Of a stretch of 64,000 bases of DNA, positions 17,686 to 26,535 are shown piece by piece. Source of the stretch: Nitrospirillum pindoramense (lineage in GTDB: Bacteria; Pseudomonadota; Alphaproteobacteria; Azospirillales; Azospirillaceae); assembly GCF_007827955.1 (NCBI RefSeq), contig NZ_VITR01000018.1, positions 62,001 through 126,000 on the forward strand, given 5' to 3'. Numbering within the stretch: position 1 is the stretch's first letter; every line of letters starts with the position of its first letter. Made by a program: the position numbers and the translations under genes. A model generated the notes under the pieces. It did no database searches, was not told the DNA's origin, and worked only from the letters and a program-made list of their open reading frames with translations.

Positions 17686-18351
17686 ATGATCACCGTCCAC
17701 CATCTCAACAACTCGCGTTCCCACCGGGTGCTTTGGCTGCTGGAGGAACTGGCGCTGCCTTACCAGCTTGTCGTTCACCAGCGGGATCCGCGGACGCTGC
17801 GGGCGCCCATGGCGTTGAAGGCGGTTCATCCCTTGGGCAAATCGCCCGTGATCGTGGATGAGGGGCGGGTGATTGCCGAATCGGGGGCGATCATCGAGTA
17901 CATCCTGACCCGGTATGGGGAGGGGCGGCTGGCGCCGCCGGCCGGCTCGGAGGACGGGCTGAGGTTCACCCACTGGCTTCATCATGCGGAGGGATCGGCC
18001 ATGCCGCCCTTGCTGCTGAAGCTCATCTTCCGCGATCTTCCCGGCCGTGTGCCCTTTCTCATCCGGCCCATCGCGCGAGGGATCGCCGCCGCGACGCAGC
18101 GGGTGCTGGTCGATCCCCAACTCTCGCTGCACGCCGGCTATTGGGAGGCGGAACTGGCGCGGCACCCCTGGTTCGCCGGGGACGCGTTCACCGCAGCCGA
18201 CATCCAGATGAGCTACCCGCTTGAGGCGTTCGCAGTCCGTGCCGGCATCGTGGACGCCTATCCCAACATCCGGTCCTTCCTGGCGAAGATCCGCGCGCGG
18301 CCCGCCTATCAACGCGCCATTGAGCGTGGGGGGCCGCTGGCGCCCCCCTGA
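17686..18351 (+). CDS. Glutathione S-transferase family protein
   Basis: A 221-residue protein with an N-terminal thioredoxin-like domain (ITVHHLNNSRSHRVLWLLEEL; Ser residues 9 and 11 are catalytic candidates; LGKSPVIVDEG with the cis-Pro turn; ESGAIIEYIL binding the gamma-glutamyl group). The all-helical C-terminal domain ends AYPNIRSFLAKIRARPAYQRA. It should conjugate or reduce electrophiles with glutathione in the cytoplasm. The two operator palindromes 44-87 bp upstream suggest inducible repression, fitting a detoxification role. The substrate is unknown. Confidence 0.9.
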   Translation: MITVHHLNNSRSHRVLWLLEELALPYQLVVHQRDPRTLRAPMALKAVHPLGKSPVIVDEGRVIAESGAIIEYILTRYGEGRLAPPAGSEDGLRFTHWLHHAEGSAMPPLLLKLIFRDLPGRVPFLIRPIARGIAAATQRVLVDPQLSLHAGYWEAELARHPWFAGDAFTAADIQMSYPLEAFAVRAGIVDAYPNIRSFLAKIRARPAYQRAIERGGPLAPP

Positions 18352-18387
18352 TCGCCGTCCCATCGTGTCCCCCGGTCGGGCACAGCA

Positions 18388-18423
18388 AAAACGCCCGGAA
18401 GGCGGACCTTCCGGGCGTTTCGC
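18388..18423 (+). terminator. Intrinsic terminator after the GST gene
   Basis: Strong hairpin: AAACGCCCGGAAGG and CCTTCCGGGCGTTT around a CGGA loop. It is AT-flanked on both sides, so it could work in both directions between the GST gene and the convergent small gene. Confidence 0.88.
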
Positions 18424-18552
18424 TTCGGCTCCCAACGAGCCACGCAGGCTTGGTGTTTCCTCTATCCCTGTTCGCCCGTCCGGTGTTTTCCCGGATTTGC
18501 AGGCGGCACTCTCACCGGAGCGGCCCCTGGGGCCGTCCGACCTCTGGACGTG

Positions 18553-18846
18553 TCAGCGCAATTCCCAGGCGAACTCGACCTTGACCGGGGCGCCGGCGAC
18601 GCTGGCGATGGGGTTCTGGCGCAGCCAGTTGAAGAAATCATCGAAGGGCAGGGCGGGGCGCGCCACCACCCGGCGGCCGGACAGGCCGGTCGCCCGTTCG
18701 GACAGGGTACGGGTCACCTGCTCATACGCGATCTCGGGAACGCCGTGGGCTACCGCGATGGCACCCGTGGCCGGATCCTCCACCTGGAAGGAATGGGCGC
18801 CGTTCCGGAACGCATATGCAACCTGAACCGTATCGACCTGACGCAT
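18553..18846 (-). CDS. Small hypothetical protein
   Basis: A 97-residue protein (start at the ATG giving MRQVDTVQVAY; an upstream in-frame ATG at 18888 would add 14 residues). I do not recognise it. It has no signal peptide or membrane segment and looks like a compact soluble alpha/beta protein ending in PVKVEFAWELR. It converges on the GST gene terminator, and its 5' side faces the end of mrp on the same strand, 176 bp away. Codon usage looks genuine. Confidence 0.5.
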   Translation of the reverse strand: MRQVDTVQVAYAFRNGAHSFQVEDPATGAIAVAHGVPEIAYEQVTRTLSERATGLSGRRVVARPALPFDDFFNWLRQNPIASVAGAPVKVEFAWELR

Positions 18847-19022
18847 GATGTCCACTCTAGCTCCGCTACACGGAACTTTATGTATCATGAGCCCCTGCCA
18901 TTGGAAAGGAAAAAACAGCGGACGCCGGAATGGCGCAACAGAACGTCGATTTCGGGTTCGATGCGGAATGTTGCGACCGCGTACCGCCGTTTTTCCAAGG
19001 ACTTGGCTATCGGGTGATAGGT

Positions 19023-20141
19023 TTATTCGATCACGAAGCGCGGGGCGGCGCGGCCGCCGCCGGCCTTGATCTTCTCCGCCACCCGTGCGGCGATGGCGCG
19101 ATAGGTCTGGGCGTGCACGCCATCCGGCTGCTGGATGGTGATGGGGGTGCCGGCGTCGCTGGTCTCACGGATGGTGATGTCCAGCGGCACCTCGCCCAGG
19201 AAGTCGATGCCCAGCTTGTCCGCCTCGGCGCGGGCCCCGCCATGGCTGAAGATGTCGCTGCGGTGGCCGCAGTTGGGGCAGCAGAAATAGCTCATGTTCT
19301 CAATGATGCCCAGGACGGGCACGTCCACGCGGCGGAACATGTTCAGGCCCTTGCGCGCGTCCAGCAGGGCAATGTCCTGCGGGGTGGAGACGATGACGGC
19401 GCCGGCCAGCGGCACGCTCTGCGCCATGGTCAGCTGGGCATCGCCCGTGCCCGGCGGCATGTCGACCACCAGCACGTCCAGCTCGCCCCAGTTCACGTCG
19501 CGCAGCATTTGGGTCAGGGCGCTCATCACCATGGGGCCGCGCCAGATCATGGGCGTGTCCTCGGCCACCAGGAAGCCCATGGACATGACCTTGACGCCAT
19601 AGTTGACCAGCGGGTCCAGGCGCTTGCCGTCGGCGCTGTCGGGCTTGCCGCTCAGGCCCATCATGCGCGGCATGGACGGGCCGTAGATGTCGGCGTCCAG
19701 CAGGCCCACCTTCAGGCCGTTGGCGGCCATGGCCAGCGCCAGGTTGGTGGAGGTGGTGGACTTGCCCACCCCACCCTTGCCCGAGGCGACGGCGATGATG
19801 GCGCCCACGCCGGGAACGCCGGCCTTGGCGGGCTTGCCCGCACCGGGCGCGCCGGTGCCGGGGGCGCCGCCGCCGCTTACGGCCTTGGGGACGGGGCGGT
19901 GGGCGGTCAGCACCGCCGTGACCGACAGCACGCCCGCCAGCCGGTCCACCGCCTTCTCCGCCGCCTGGCGCAGGGGTTCCAGGGCGGCGCCGCGCGCCGG
20001 ATCGACCTCCAGCGTGAAGTGGACATGGCCGTCCTTCACCGCGACGCCGGAAACCATCTTGAGGCTGACGATGTCAGATCCGCGGTCGGGATCCGCCACC
20101 TGCCGAAGGGCCTCCAACACCTGGGACTCGGTAACCGCCAT
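19023..20141 (-). CDS. mrp: Mrp/ApbC family iron-sulfur cluster carrier ATPase
   Basis: A 372-residue P-loop NTPase that carries Fe-S clusters to target apoproteins. The N-terminal DUF59/MIP18 domain (VLEALRQVADPDRGSDIVSL) is joined by an Ala/Gly/Pro-rich linker to a deviant Walker A motif ASGKGGVGKSTTS, then DADIYGPSMPRM, PPGTGDAQLT and the cluster-binding CPNCG. This is the standard Mrp/ApbC/Nbp35 layout. I start at the ATG at 20141; a TTG two codons upstream (20147) is possible. It is divergent from hflK across ~230 bp. Confidence 0.95.
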   Translation of the reverse strand: MAVTESQVLEALRQVADPDRGSDIVSLKMVSGVAVKDGHVHFTLEVDPARGAALEPLRQAAEKAVDRLAGVLSVTAVLTAHRPVPKAVSGGGAPGTGAPGAGKPAKAGVPGVGAIIAVASGKGGVGKSTTSTNLALAMAANGLKVGLLDADIYGPSMPRMMGLSGKPDSADGKRLDPLVNYGVKVMSMGFLVAEDTPMIWRGPMVMSALTQMLRDVNWGELDVLVVDMPPGTGDAQLTMAQSVPLAGAVIVSTPQDIALLDARKGLNMFRRVDVPVLGIIENMSYFCCPNCGHRSDIFSHGGARAEADKLGIDFLGEVPLDITIRETSDAGTPITIQQPDGVHAQTYRAIAARVAEKIKAGGGRAAPRFVIE

Positions 20142-20370
20142 GATCAAACGCCTTCATCTTGTAAAGTGGGGGGCGGGGGGTCATATCGCCCGTGTCGGGC
20201 TTCCCTGCGACTGCCCGACTATATACGGTGCCGCCCGAATGGGGGGAAGCCCAGGGGGAGAGATGGCCGCCCATGGTGGCCGCTCGGCCACTGACGCCCT
20301 CTGTCTTGGGTGCCTCTCATATGGGTACGGGTACCGGAATAATCAGATCACGGGGACAGGAAAGGCGAAC

Positions 20371-21747
20371 ATGCCCTGGTCCAATCAAGGGTCGAACGGC
20401 GGCAACAACGGATCCGGCAACGGATCGGGGGATGATCCCGGCAAGGGATCGGGACCCGGCAGGCAACCGGACAAGGACACGTCCCCGGCCAGCGCTTCCC
20501 CCCACAACCCCTGGGGCCAGAGCCCCGGTGTCGCAGGCGGCGGCTCCTCCGGTGCGTCCAAACCCGGCGGCAAGCCGGGTTCGCGGCCGCAGCCGGGGCT
20601 GGAGGACGCGGTGCGCCAGGGCGGTGAGCGCCTGCGCGTGCTGCTGGGCGGCAACGGCGGTGGTGCTGGGCGCGGCTCGGGCGGGGGCAACGGCGGCCGG
20701 CCGCGCGGTGGCGCGCCCGCCGGCGGGTCCTTCAACCTGAACAACTGGAGCAGCGGCCGCATCGTGGGTGTCGGCGTGGCGGCGGCGCTCATCCTGTGGG
20801 GGCTGACCGGCATCTACCGGGTCGCGGCGGATGAGCAGGGCGTGGTCCTGCGCTTCGGCAAGCCGGTGCGGGTGGAACAGCCGGGCTTGCGCTATCATCT
20901 GCCGGCCCCCATCGAGCAGGTGCTGCTGCCCCAGGTCACCCGCGTGAACCGTATCGAGATCGGCTACCGCAGCCAGGGCGACGGCCGGCGCAGCGTCAGC
21001 GACCGCGACGTGGCCGACGAAAGCACCATGCTGACGGGCGATGAGAACATCGTCGACATCGACTTCGCCGTGTTCTGGGTCATCAAGGACCCGGGCAAGT
21101 TCCTGTTCAACATCCGCGAGCCGGAAGAGACGGTGAAGAAGGTGGCGGAAAGCGCCATGCGCGAGATCATCGGCCGCACCGAGATCCAGCCCGCCCTGAC
21201 CGACGCCCGCCAGCGCATCGAGAACGACAGCCGCCAGTTGCTGCAGACCATCCTGGACCAGTACCAGGCGGGCATCGAGATCACCCAGGTGCAGTTGCAG
21301 CGGGTGGAGCCTCCGCCGGCGGTGGTGGAGGCGTTCAACGACGTGCAGCGCGCCCGCCAGGACCGCGAGCGCCTGCGCAACGAGGCGGAGACCTACCGCA
21401 ACGACATCATCCCCCGCGCCCGCGGCGACGCTGAGCGCCTGAACCAGGAGGCGCAGGCCTACCGCGACCAGGTGGTCGACCTGGCGCAAGGTGACGCCAA
21501 GCGCTTCCAGCAGGTGCTGGAGGCCTACGCCCAGGCCCCCGACGCCGCCAGCCGGCGCCTGTACATCGACACCATGGAGCAGATCCTGAAGGGCACCCGC
21601 AAGATCCTGCTGGACGACAAGGCCGGGGGCGGCGCCGTGCCCTACCTGCCCCTGAACGACATGCTGAAGCCGCCGGCGCATCCGGCCACTCCGCCGGCCA
21701 CCCCGCCGGCATCGTCGTCCGGCGCGTCCACCGCGGCCGGCAATTAA
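20371..21747 (+). CDS. hflK: HflK, FtsH modulator subunit (SPFH/band 7)
   Basis: A 458-residue inner-membrane protein that forms a large cage with HflC around the FtsH protease and tunes its degradation of membrane proteins. The first ~125 residues are very Gly/Ser/Asn-rich and disordered. One membrane segment follows (IVGVGVAAALILWGLTGIY), then the band 7 domain (EQGVVLRFGKPVRV, PGLRYHLP) and a coiled-coil tail with ERLRNEAETYRNDIIPRARG. The start is ATG with AGGAAAGG 6 bp upstream; longer in-frame starts antisense to mrp are shadows. hflC follows after 15 bp. Confidence 0.95.
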   Translation: MPWSNQGSNGGNNGSGNGSGDDPGKGSGPGRQPDKDTSPASASPHNPWGQSPGVAGGGSSGASKPGGKPGSRPQPGLEDAVRQGGERLRVLLGGNGGGAGRGSGGGNGGRPRGGAPAGGSFNLNNWSSGRIVGVGVAAALILWGLTGIYRVAADEQGVVLRFGKPVRVEQPGLRYHLPAPIEQVLLPQVTRVNRIEIGYRSQGDGRRSVSDRDVADESTMLTGDENIVDIDFAVFWVIKDPGKFLFNIREPEETVKKVAESAMREIIGRTEIQPALTDARQRIENDSRQLLQTILDQYQAGIEITQVQLQRVEPPPAVVEAFNDVQRARQDRERLRNEAETYRNDIIPRARGDAERLNQEAQAYRDQVVDLAQGDAKRFQQVLEAYAQAPDAASRRLYIDTMEQILKGTRKILLDDKAGGGAVPYLPLNDMLKPPAHPATPPATPPASSSGASTAAGN

Positions 21748-21762
21748 GGGGAGGGACGCATC

Positions 21763-22650
21763 ATGGAAAAACGCTGGATCGTCCCTCTGGGCGTGCTCGT
21801 GCTGCTGGCCATCCTGTTGCAGGGCACCTTCTTCACCCTCAACCAGACGCAACAGGCGCTGGTGCTCCAGTTCGGTGAGCCCATGCGCGTTATCCGCGAG
21901 CCGGGGCTGTGGGCCAAAATCCCCTTTGTGCAGAACGTGGTGATCCTGGACCGCCGGGTGCTGGACATCGACCCGCCGGTGGAAAGCGCCATCCTGGCCG
22001 ACCAGAAGCGGCTGGAGGTGGACGCCTACGCCCGCTACCGCATCGCCGACCCGCTGATGTTCTTCCAGACCCTGGGGAATGAGCAGCAGGCCCGCCTGCG
22101 CCTGTCGGTCATCGTGAACTCGGCCATGCGCCGCGTCCTGGGCAATGTCGCCCTGCCGGCCGTGCTGTCGCAGGAGCGCGAGAAGGTCATGGCCGACATC
22201 AAGGCCCAGGTGAACCAGGAGGCGCAGCGCCTGGGCATCGAGATCGTGGACGTGCGCCTGCGCCGGGCCGACCTGCCGGAACAGACCAGCCAGGCGGTGT
22301 TCGCCCGCATGCGTTCCGAACGCGAGCGCGAGGCGGCGGAGGCCCGCGCCCAAGGCCAGGAGCTGTCGCAGCAGATCAAGAGCCGGGCCGACCGCGACCG
22401 CACCGTGCTGCTGGCCGAGGCCCAGCGCCAGGCCCAGATCACCCGGGGCGAAGGTGACAACCAGGCGATTCGCATCATGAATGAGGCGATCAGCCGCAAT
22501 CCCGAATTCTACAGCTTCTATCGCAGCCTTCAGGCCTACCGCGACACGCTGAAACCGGATGACACCACCCTGGTGCTTTCGCCCGGCGCCGACTTCTTCA
22601 AGTACCTGGGGGCGGGCGGAACGGCGGAACGCAAGCGGGCCGAGAAGTAG
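21763..22650 (+). CDS. hflC: HflC, FtsH modulator subunit (SPFH/band 7)
   Basis: A 295-residue partner of HflK. One N-terminal signal-anchor (IVPLGVLVLLAILLQGTFFTL) is followed by a band 7 domain (QALVLQFGEPMRVIREPGL, FVQNVVILDRRVLDI) and a helical tail (RADLPEQTSQAVFARMRSER, EREREAAEARAQGQE). It ends in FYSFYRSLQAYRDTL, as in E. coli HflC. GGGGAGGG lies just upstream of the start. Same operon as hflK and the two genes that follow. Confidence 0.96.
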   Translation: MEKRWIVPLGVLVLLAILLQGTFFTLNQTQQALVLQFGEPMRVIREPGLWAKIPFVQNVVILDRRVLDIDPPVESAILADQKRLEVDAYARYRIADPLMFFQTLGNEQQARLRLSVIVNSAMRRVLGNVALPAVLSQEREKVMADIKAQVNQEAQRLGIEIVDVRLRRADLPEQTSQAVFARMRSEREREAAEARAQGQELSQQIKSRADRDRTVLLAEAQRQAQITRGEGDNQAIRIMNEAISRNPEFYSFYRSLQAYRDTLKPDDTTLVLSPGADFFKYLGAGGTAERKRAEK

Positions 22651-22693
22651 GCCGGGAAGTGGGAAGACGGGGGCTAACGGCTTGAACGACTTG

Positions 22694-22867
22694 ATGACGG
22701 GGGCGGCGCTGGCCCTGGTGCTGGAGGGCGTGTGCTATGCCCTGCTGCCGGGGGCCATGCGCCGCTTGGCGGGCCGTATGGCGGAGACGCCGCCGGAGCG
22801 CCTGCGCTGGGCCGGGCTGGCGGGGGCGTGCATCGGCGTCGCCCTGGTGTGGCTGGAGCGCCGCTGA
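22694..22867 (+). CDS. DUF2065 small membrane protein
   Basis: A 57-residue protein from the ATG (61 residues if the in-frame TTG at 22682 is used). Two hydrophobic segments surround LPGAMRRLAGRMAETPPERLRWAGL, which is the pattern of the DUF2065 (YjeT-like) family. Such genes commonly sit just after hflC. It lies 43 bp after hflC and before the DegP-type protease gene, in the same direction. The molecular function is not known. Confidence 0.75.
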   Translation: MTGAALALVLEGVCYALLPGAMRRLAGRMAETPPERLRWAGLAGACIGVALVWLERR

Positions 22868-22953
22868 GTTGGGGATTCGGCGGGCTGCCGTCTTATCCCC
22901 TTGCGATATCACGAGCCATCCCCCTTAACAGGCGCGACATCAGCCCCCTATAG

Positions 22954-23013
22954 TGGGGCGATGGCCCCACAGGGGGAAAATGGCCCCATCGTGGGAAAAT
23001 GGAATGATGACGG
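22954..23013 (+). repeat. Short repeats at the degP 5' end
   Basis: The hairpin TGGGGC-GATG-GCCCCA (22954-22969) is followed by a direct repeat: GGGAAAATGG occurs twice within 30 bp, and ATGGCCCCA occurs twice. If degP starts at 23018 this is its leader, and the structure could affect translation or stress control. If degP starts further upstream, it is coding. Confidence 0.4.
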
Positions 23014-23017
23014 GCGG

Positions 23018-24622
23018 ATGCCATTCTTGAGGCGTCCCCCTGCCAGGAGTGGCCCGACAGTGACGTCTCCCGCCTTTGCCGCACCCTCGCCGATGGCCGT
23101 CCCCCCGAAGAAGGGCGCCGCCCGCCCGTTCTCGGCCCTGCGCCGGTCGCTGATGGTGTTGGGCGTGCTGCTGTTGCCCACGGCCTGCGGCGACCCGGCC
23201 CCGGCGCGGGCGGAGCCGCCGCCGCACAGCTTCGCGCCCCTGGTGGAGAAGATGCTGCCGGCGGTGGTCAACATTTCCACCAGCCAGACGGTGAAGAACA
23301 AGAAGCAGGGCCAGTTGCCCATGCCGGAGTTCCCCCCGGGTTCCCCCTTCGGCGACTTCTTCCGCGACTATCAGGAGCGGCAGAAGGAGAACGACCAGGG
23401 CGGCGGCGATGACAAGGGCGGGCAGGCCACCTCGCTGGGCTCGGGCTTCATCATCGATTCCTCCGGCTATGTCGTGACCAACAACCACGTCATCGAGGGG
23501 GCGGATGAGATCACCGTCCGCCTGCAGGACGACACCCAGATGAAGGCGACGCTGGTGGGCACCGACAAGGCCACCGACATCGCCCTGCTGAAGGTGGAGC
23601 CGGCATCCAAGCTGCCCGCCATGGTGTGGGGCAACAGCGACGCGCTGAAGGTCGGTGACTGGGTGGTGGCCATCGGCAACCCCTTCGGCCTGGGCGGCAC
23701 GGTCACGGCCGGCATCATCTCCGCCCGCGGCCGCGACATCGGCGCCGGCAAGTACGACGACTTCCTGCAGACCGACGCCTCCATCAACCTGGGCAATTCC
23801 GGCGGCCCGCTGATCAACCTCAATGGCGAGGTCATCGGCATGAACACCGCCATCTTCTCCCCCCAGGCGAATGACGGGGAGGCGGGCTCCGTCGGCATCG
23901 GCTTCGCCATTCCGGCGGTGGTGATCAAGAACGTGGTGCAGCAGTTGCGCGACACCGGCAAGGTGCGGCGCGGCTGGCTGGGCGTGCAGATTCAGGACGT
24001 GACGCCCGACATCGCCGAAACCCTGAAGCTGAAGCAGCAGCGTGGCGCCCTGGTGGCGGTGGTCAGCCCCGGCGGTCCCGGTGAGCAGGCCGGCCTGAAA
24101 CAGGGTGACGTCATCGTCAGCATCGATGGCAAGGACGTCACCAACGGCCGCATGCTGCCCCGCATCGTGGCGGAGGAGCCGGTGGGCCACAAGGCGGCGT
24201 TGGTGGTGCTGCGCAAGGGCGGCAAGATCAACGTCACGGTGTCGCTGGGTGAATTGAGGGAAGACACCGACGCCGGGGCGGCGTCCGCCGCCGCCAGCAA
24301 TGCCGGCCCCGCCGAGGCCGAGGGCACCATTGACAGCGTGGGCCTGACCCTGGACGCCCTCAGTCCCAAGGTCCGGCAGAAATTCAGCGTGCGGGACGAC
24401 GCCCAGGGCGTGGCCGTGGTGCGCGTCGCCCCCAACAGCCCCGCCGCCAAGCGCGAGCTGAAGGCCGGTGACCTGATCGTGGAAGTGGGCCAGGAAGAGG
24501 TCAACACCCCCAACGACGTGGCCGTGCGCGTGACCAAGGCCAAGGACAACGGCCAGAAGGCGGTGCTGCTGCTGGTGGAACGGGCGGGCGATCTGCTGTT
24601 CGTGGCCTTGCCGCTGGAATAA
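23018..24622 (+). CDS. degP: Periplasmic serine protease/chaperone, DegP/HtrA (Do) family
   Basis: About 534 residues from the ATG chosen here. A basic stretch and hydrophobic LMVLGVLLLPTA lead into ACGDPAPARAEP, a signal region that could be cut by signal peptidase I after ARA or possibly lipidated at Cys. The trypsin-like domain has the full triad: His in VTNNHVIEGADE, Asp in KATDIALLKV and Ser in NLGNSGGPL. Two PDZ domains follow (GWLGVQIQDVTPD..., and GVAVVRVAPNSPAAK...). It degrades or refolds damaged periplasmic proteins. Upstream in-frame starts at 22901 and 22961 exist; the start is uncertain. Last gene of the hflK operon. Confidence 0.92.
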   Translation: MPFLRRPPARSGPTVTSPAFAAPSPMAVPPKKGAARPFSALRRSLMVLGVLLLPTACGDPAPARAEPPPHSFAPLVEKMLPAVVNISTSQTVKNKKQGQLPMPEFPPGSPFGDFFRDYQERQKENDQGGGDDKGGQATSLGSGFIIDSSGYVVTNNHVIEGADEITVRLQDDTQMKATLVGTDKATDIALLKVEPASKLPAMVWGNSDALKVGDWVVAIGNPFGLGGTVTAGIISARGRDIGAGKYDDFLQTDASINLGNSGGPLINLNGEVIGMNTAIFSPQANDGEAGSVGIGFAIPAVVIKNVVQQLRDTGKVRRGWLGVQIQDVTPDIAETLKLKQQRGALVAVVSPGGPGEQAGLKQGDVIVSIDGKDVTNGRMLPRIVAEEPVGHKAALVVLRKGGKINVTVSLGELREDTDAGAASAAASNAGPAEAEGTIDSVGLTLDALSPKVRQKFSVRDDAQGVAVVRVAPNSPAAKRELKAGDLIVEVGQEEVNTPNDVAVRVTKAKDNGQKAVLLLVERAGDLLFVALPLE

Positions 24623-24633
24623 CCGGGCGGCCG

Positions 24634-25236
24634 TCAGGCCAGGCCCAGATAACCGAACACGGCGCGCTCGACCCGATGCTGAAGGTCGGTCGCGTCCACT
24701 TCGCCCCGGCTGCCGGCATGGTCCACCATGCCGCGCACGATGGCGAACAGGTCGGCCCCGGCCGTGTCCGCGGACAGCCCGGCCGGCAGGTCGACGCGGG
24801 CCAGCACCTGGTCCAGCAGATCCTGCAATTCCTTGGTTTTCTCGTCCTGCTGCTCACCCAGGGGCAGGCGGCTTTCCTCGATATCCAGAAGGCGCGCCAG
24901 AATGGGGCGGCGCAACTGATGGCCCACGGCGGCGGCGATCATGCCCGACAGGGCGGCCCGTGCCATCGGCAGGCGGGCGGCGGCGGCCATCTCCTCCCGC
25001 AGCACCTCGCCGTCCCGCTGGATCAGGGCGGCGGTCAACGCGTCCTTGCCGGGGAAATATTGGTAGAGCGACCCGACGCTGACGCCCGCCCGCTCCGCCA
25101 CCGCGTTGGTGTTGAAGCCCGCCAGGCCGCGCGCCTCCAGAATGCGAGCCGCGGCTTCCAGGATGATGCGGACCGTTTCCGCCGCGCGTGCCTGGGTGGG
25201 GGATTTCCGGGGCTTCAGGTCGGGTGTCTTGCTCAT
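24634..25236 (-). CDS. TetR/AcrR family transcriptional regulator
   Basis: A 200-residue repressor-type protein. The DNA-binding domain is at ~18-65: RIILEAAARILEARG, then the helix-turn-helix FNTNAVAERAGVSVGSLYQYFPGKDAL. The C-terminal helical ligand domain includes RPILARLLDIEESRLPL and ends ERAVFGYLGLA. It is divergent from the darcynin-family gene, with 74 bp between the starts, so it probably controls that gene and itself. It converges with degP, with 11 bp between stops. The ligand is unknown. Confidence 0.88.
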   Translation of the reverse strand: MSKTPDLKPRKSPTQARAAETVRIILEAAARILEARGLAGFNTNAVAERAGVSVGSLYQYFPGKDALTAALIQRDGEVLREEMAAAARLPMARAALSGMIAAAVGHQLRRPILARLLDIEESRLPLGEQQDEKTKELQDLLDQVLARVDLPAGLSADTAGADLFAIVRGMVDHAGSRGEVDATDLQHRVERAVFGYLGLA

Positions 25237-25310
25237 GGGGATGCGAGTAGGGCAATGGGGTCAATCGCCTCATACTGCCGCCATCGCAACACAGTGCAAG
25301 GAAAAACCAA

Positions 25311-25679
25311 ATGAATTCCGAAATCGCCAAGGAAAACTTTGAGCCGGCCATCACCGTTTTCATGCTGGTGAAGACCATGCCCGAATGGCTGGGCATGCCC
25401 ATTGACCAGCGTTTCCAGGAATTGGCGCGGCATCTACAGCCGATCGTCACCCGGTACAAGGACGATGCGCGCATGCGGTTCTATGATGTGGAATTTTACT
25501 CCACCAATGTAACCGATATCTGGGTATGGGATGCCCGCAGCCATGAGGCCTACCAGCTTCTGGTCGAGGCCCTGCGGGAGACGCCGTTCTGGGACCGCTA
25601 CTTCCAGATCGTCGACATCCTGGCCGGGGTCGAGAACGCCTACGCCAATAACTACGGCCGCGCACCGCTGGCGGCGTGA
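25311..25679 (+). CDS. Darcynin-family protein
   Basis: A 122-residue cytoplasmic protein. Conserved blocks FMLVKTMPEWLG, RMRFYDVEFYSTNVTDIWVWDA and LRETPFWDRYFQIVDIL..GVENAYA match the darcynin family, small proteins of unknown function resembling dimeric alpha/beta-barrel folds. The ATG has AAGGAAAA upstream. The divergent TetR gene 74 bp away is the likely regulator. Family recognition is from memory of the sequence pattern, so it is moderately sure. Confidence 0.7.
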   Translation: MNSEIAKENFEPAITVFMLVKTMPEWLGMPIDQRFQELARHLQPIVTRYKDDARMRFYDVEFYSTNVTDIWVWDARSHEAYQLLVEALRETPFWDRYFQIVDILAGVENAYANNYGRAPLAA

Positions 25680-25941
25680 CGGTACGGGTCCGGTGCGGGA
25701 TGTGGCGCACGGCGTCTTTGAGCCGTGTCCAACACGTCCGACGCGTCCGCGACCGCTATGGACACGACGGTCATCCCCATAAAGCACCATGAATCATTGA
25801 AAATGTAGTTGGCACGGAAACTGCTGATTGGGATTTGGCCGGGGTGCCCAACAAGAAGCCCCAGCCTCAAGGCCAGGGTAACGGCCCGGCTTATCCCGGC
25901 GTTCAGAGGCCGAAAACGCAGCTACACCAATGGGGATTATC

Positions 25942-26403
25942 ATGACGCTCAGCAGTAAAGCACAGTTCACCGTGTCCGGCATCGTCGCCCTGGCCATTTG
26001 CGCCTTGGTTCCCTCCGTCGCTTCCGCCGGGGAGGTTAAGCTGGCCACGCCGGAGCAAGCTCTGGCCATCTGTAAGGCCAACAAGATGGGCGAATGGGAC
26101 ATCGCCTATGTCATCGGCAAGAACGGCCTCGTCCAGAAGGGCCCCGGCTACCAGTGCGCGCAGGAGTCGGCGCCGGCTCAGGCCAGTGGCGTCGGTAACG
26201 CGATCACCGCTGACGGCGCCGTCGTGAAACTAGCCACCCCGGAAGAGGCGCTCAAGGCTTGTCGGGATGGCAAGATGGGTGAGTCGGATATCGCCTATGT
26301 CATCGGTAAGAACGGTCTCGCCCAGAAGGGCCCCGGCTACCAGTGCAAGCAAGAGGCGATGCTTAATCAGGGTACCGGTGTCGGCAACGCGCTGACCCCT
26401 TAA
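25942..26403 (+). CDS. Secreted protein made of two tandem ~60-residue repeats
   Basis: A 153-residue protein. The signal peptide ends at about ASA/GE (hydrophobic VSGIVALAICALVPSVASA). The mature part is two copies of one unit: VKLATPEQALAICKANKMGE then IAYVIGKNGLVQKGPGYQC, and VKLATPEEALKACRDGKMGE then IAYVIGKNGLAQKGPGYQC. Each ends with a GVGNA(I/L)T tail and carries two Cys, which suggests one disulfide per unit in the periplasm. I know no family name for it. The start is ATG at 25942 after GGGGATT; an in-frame ATG at 25930 adds four residues. A terminator follows. No operon partner. Confidence 0.7.
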   Translation: MTLSSKAQFTVSGIVALAICALVPSVASAGEVKLATPEQALAICKANKMGEWDIAYVIGKNGLVQKGPGYQCAQESAPAQASGVGNAITADGAVVKLATPEEALKACRDGKMGESDIAYVIGKNGLAQKGPGYQCKQEAMLNQGTGVGNALTP

Positions 26404-26410
26404 TCGGGAT

Positions 26411-26445
26411 AGGAGGCGGCGGGCATCAGCGCGCCGCCTCCTTCA
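26411..26445 (+). terminator. Hairpin terminator after the two-repeat protein gene
   Basis: 11-bp stem AGGAGGCGGCG (26411-26421) with CGCCGCCTCCT (26432-26442), followed by TTC. Very stable but with a poor T-run. It separates the gene from the AT-richer gene that follows. Confidence 0.65.
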
Positions 26446-26535
26446 ATCTGATCAGCACCTGTATCGAATGCGGGGCTGAACTTCTTTCTGGTGCAGCGCA
26501 ACGCCGGCGACGGTACTGGCGGGATGGAGCCGATA

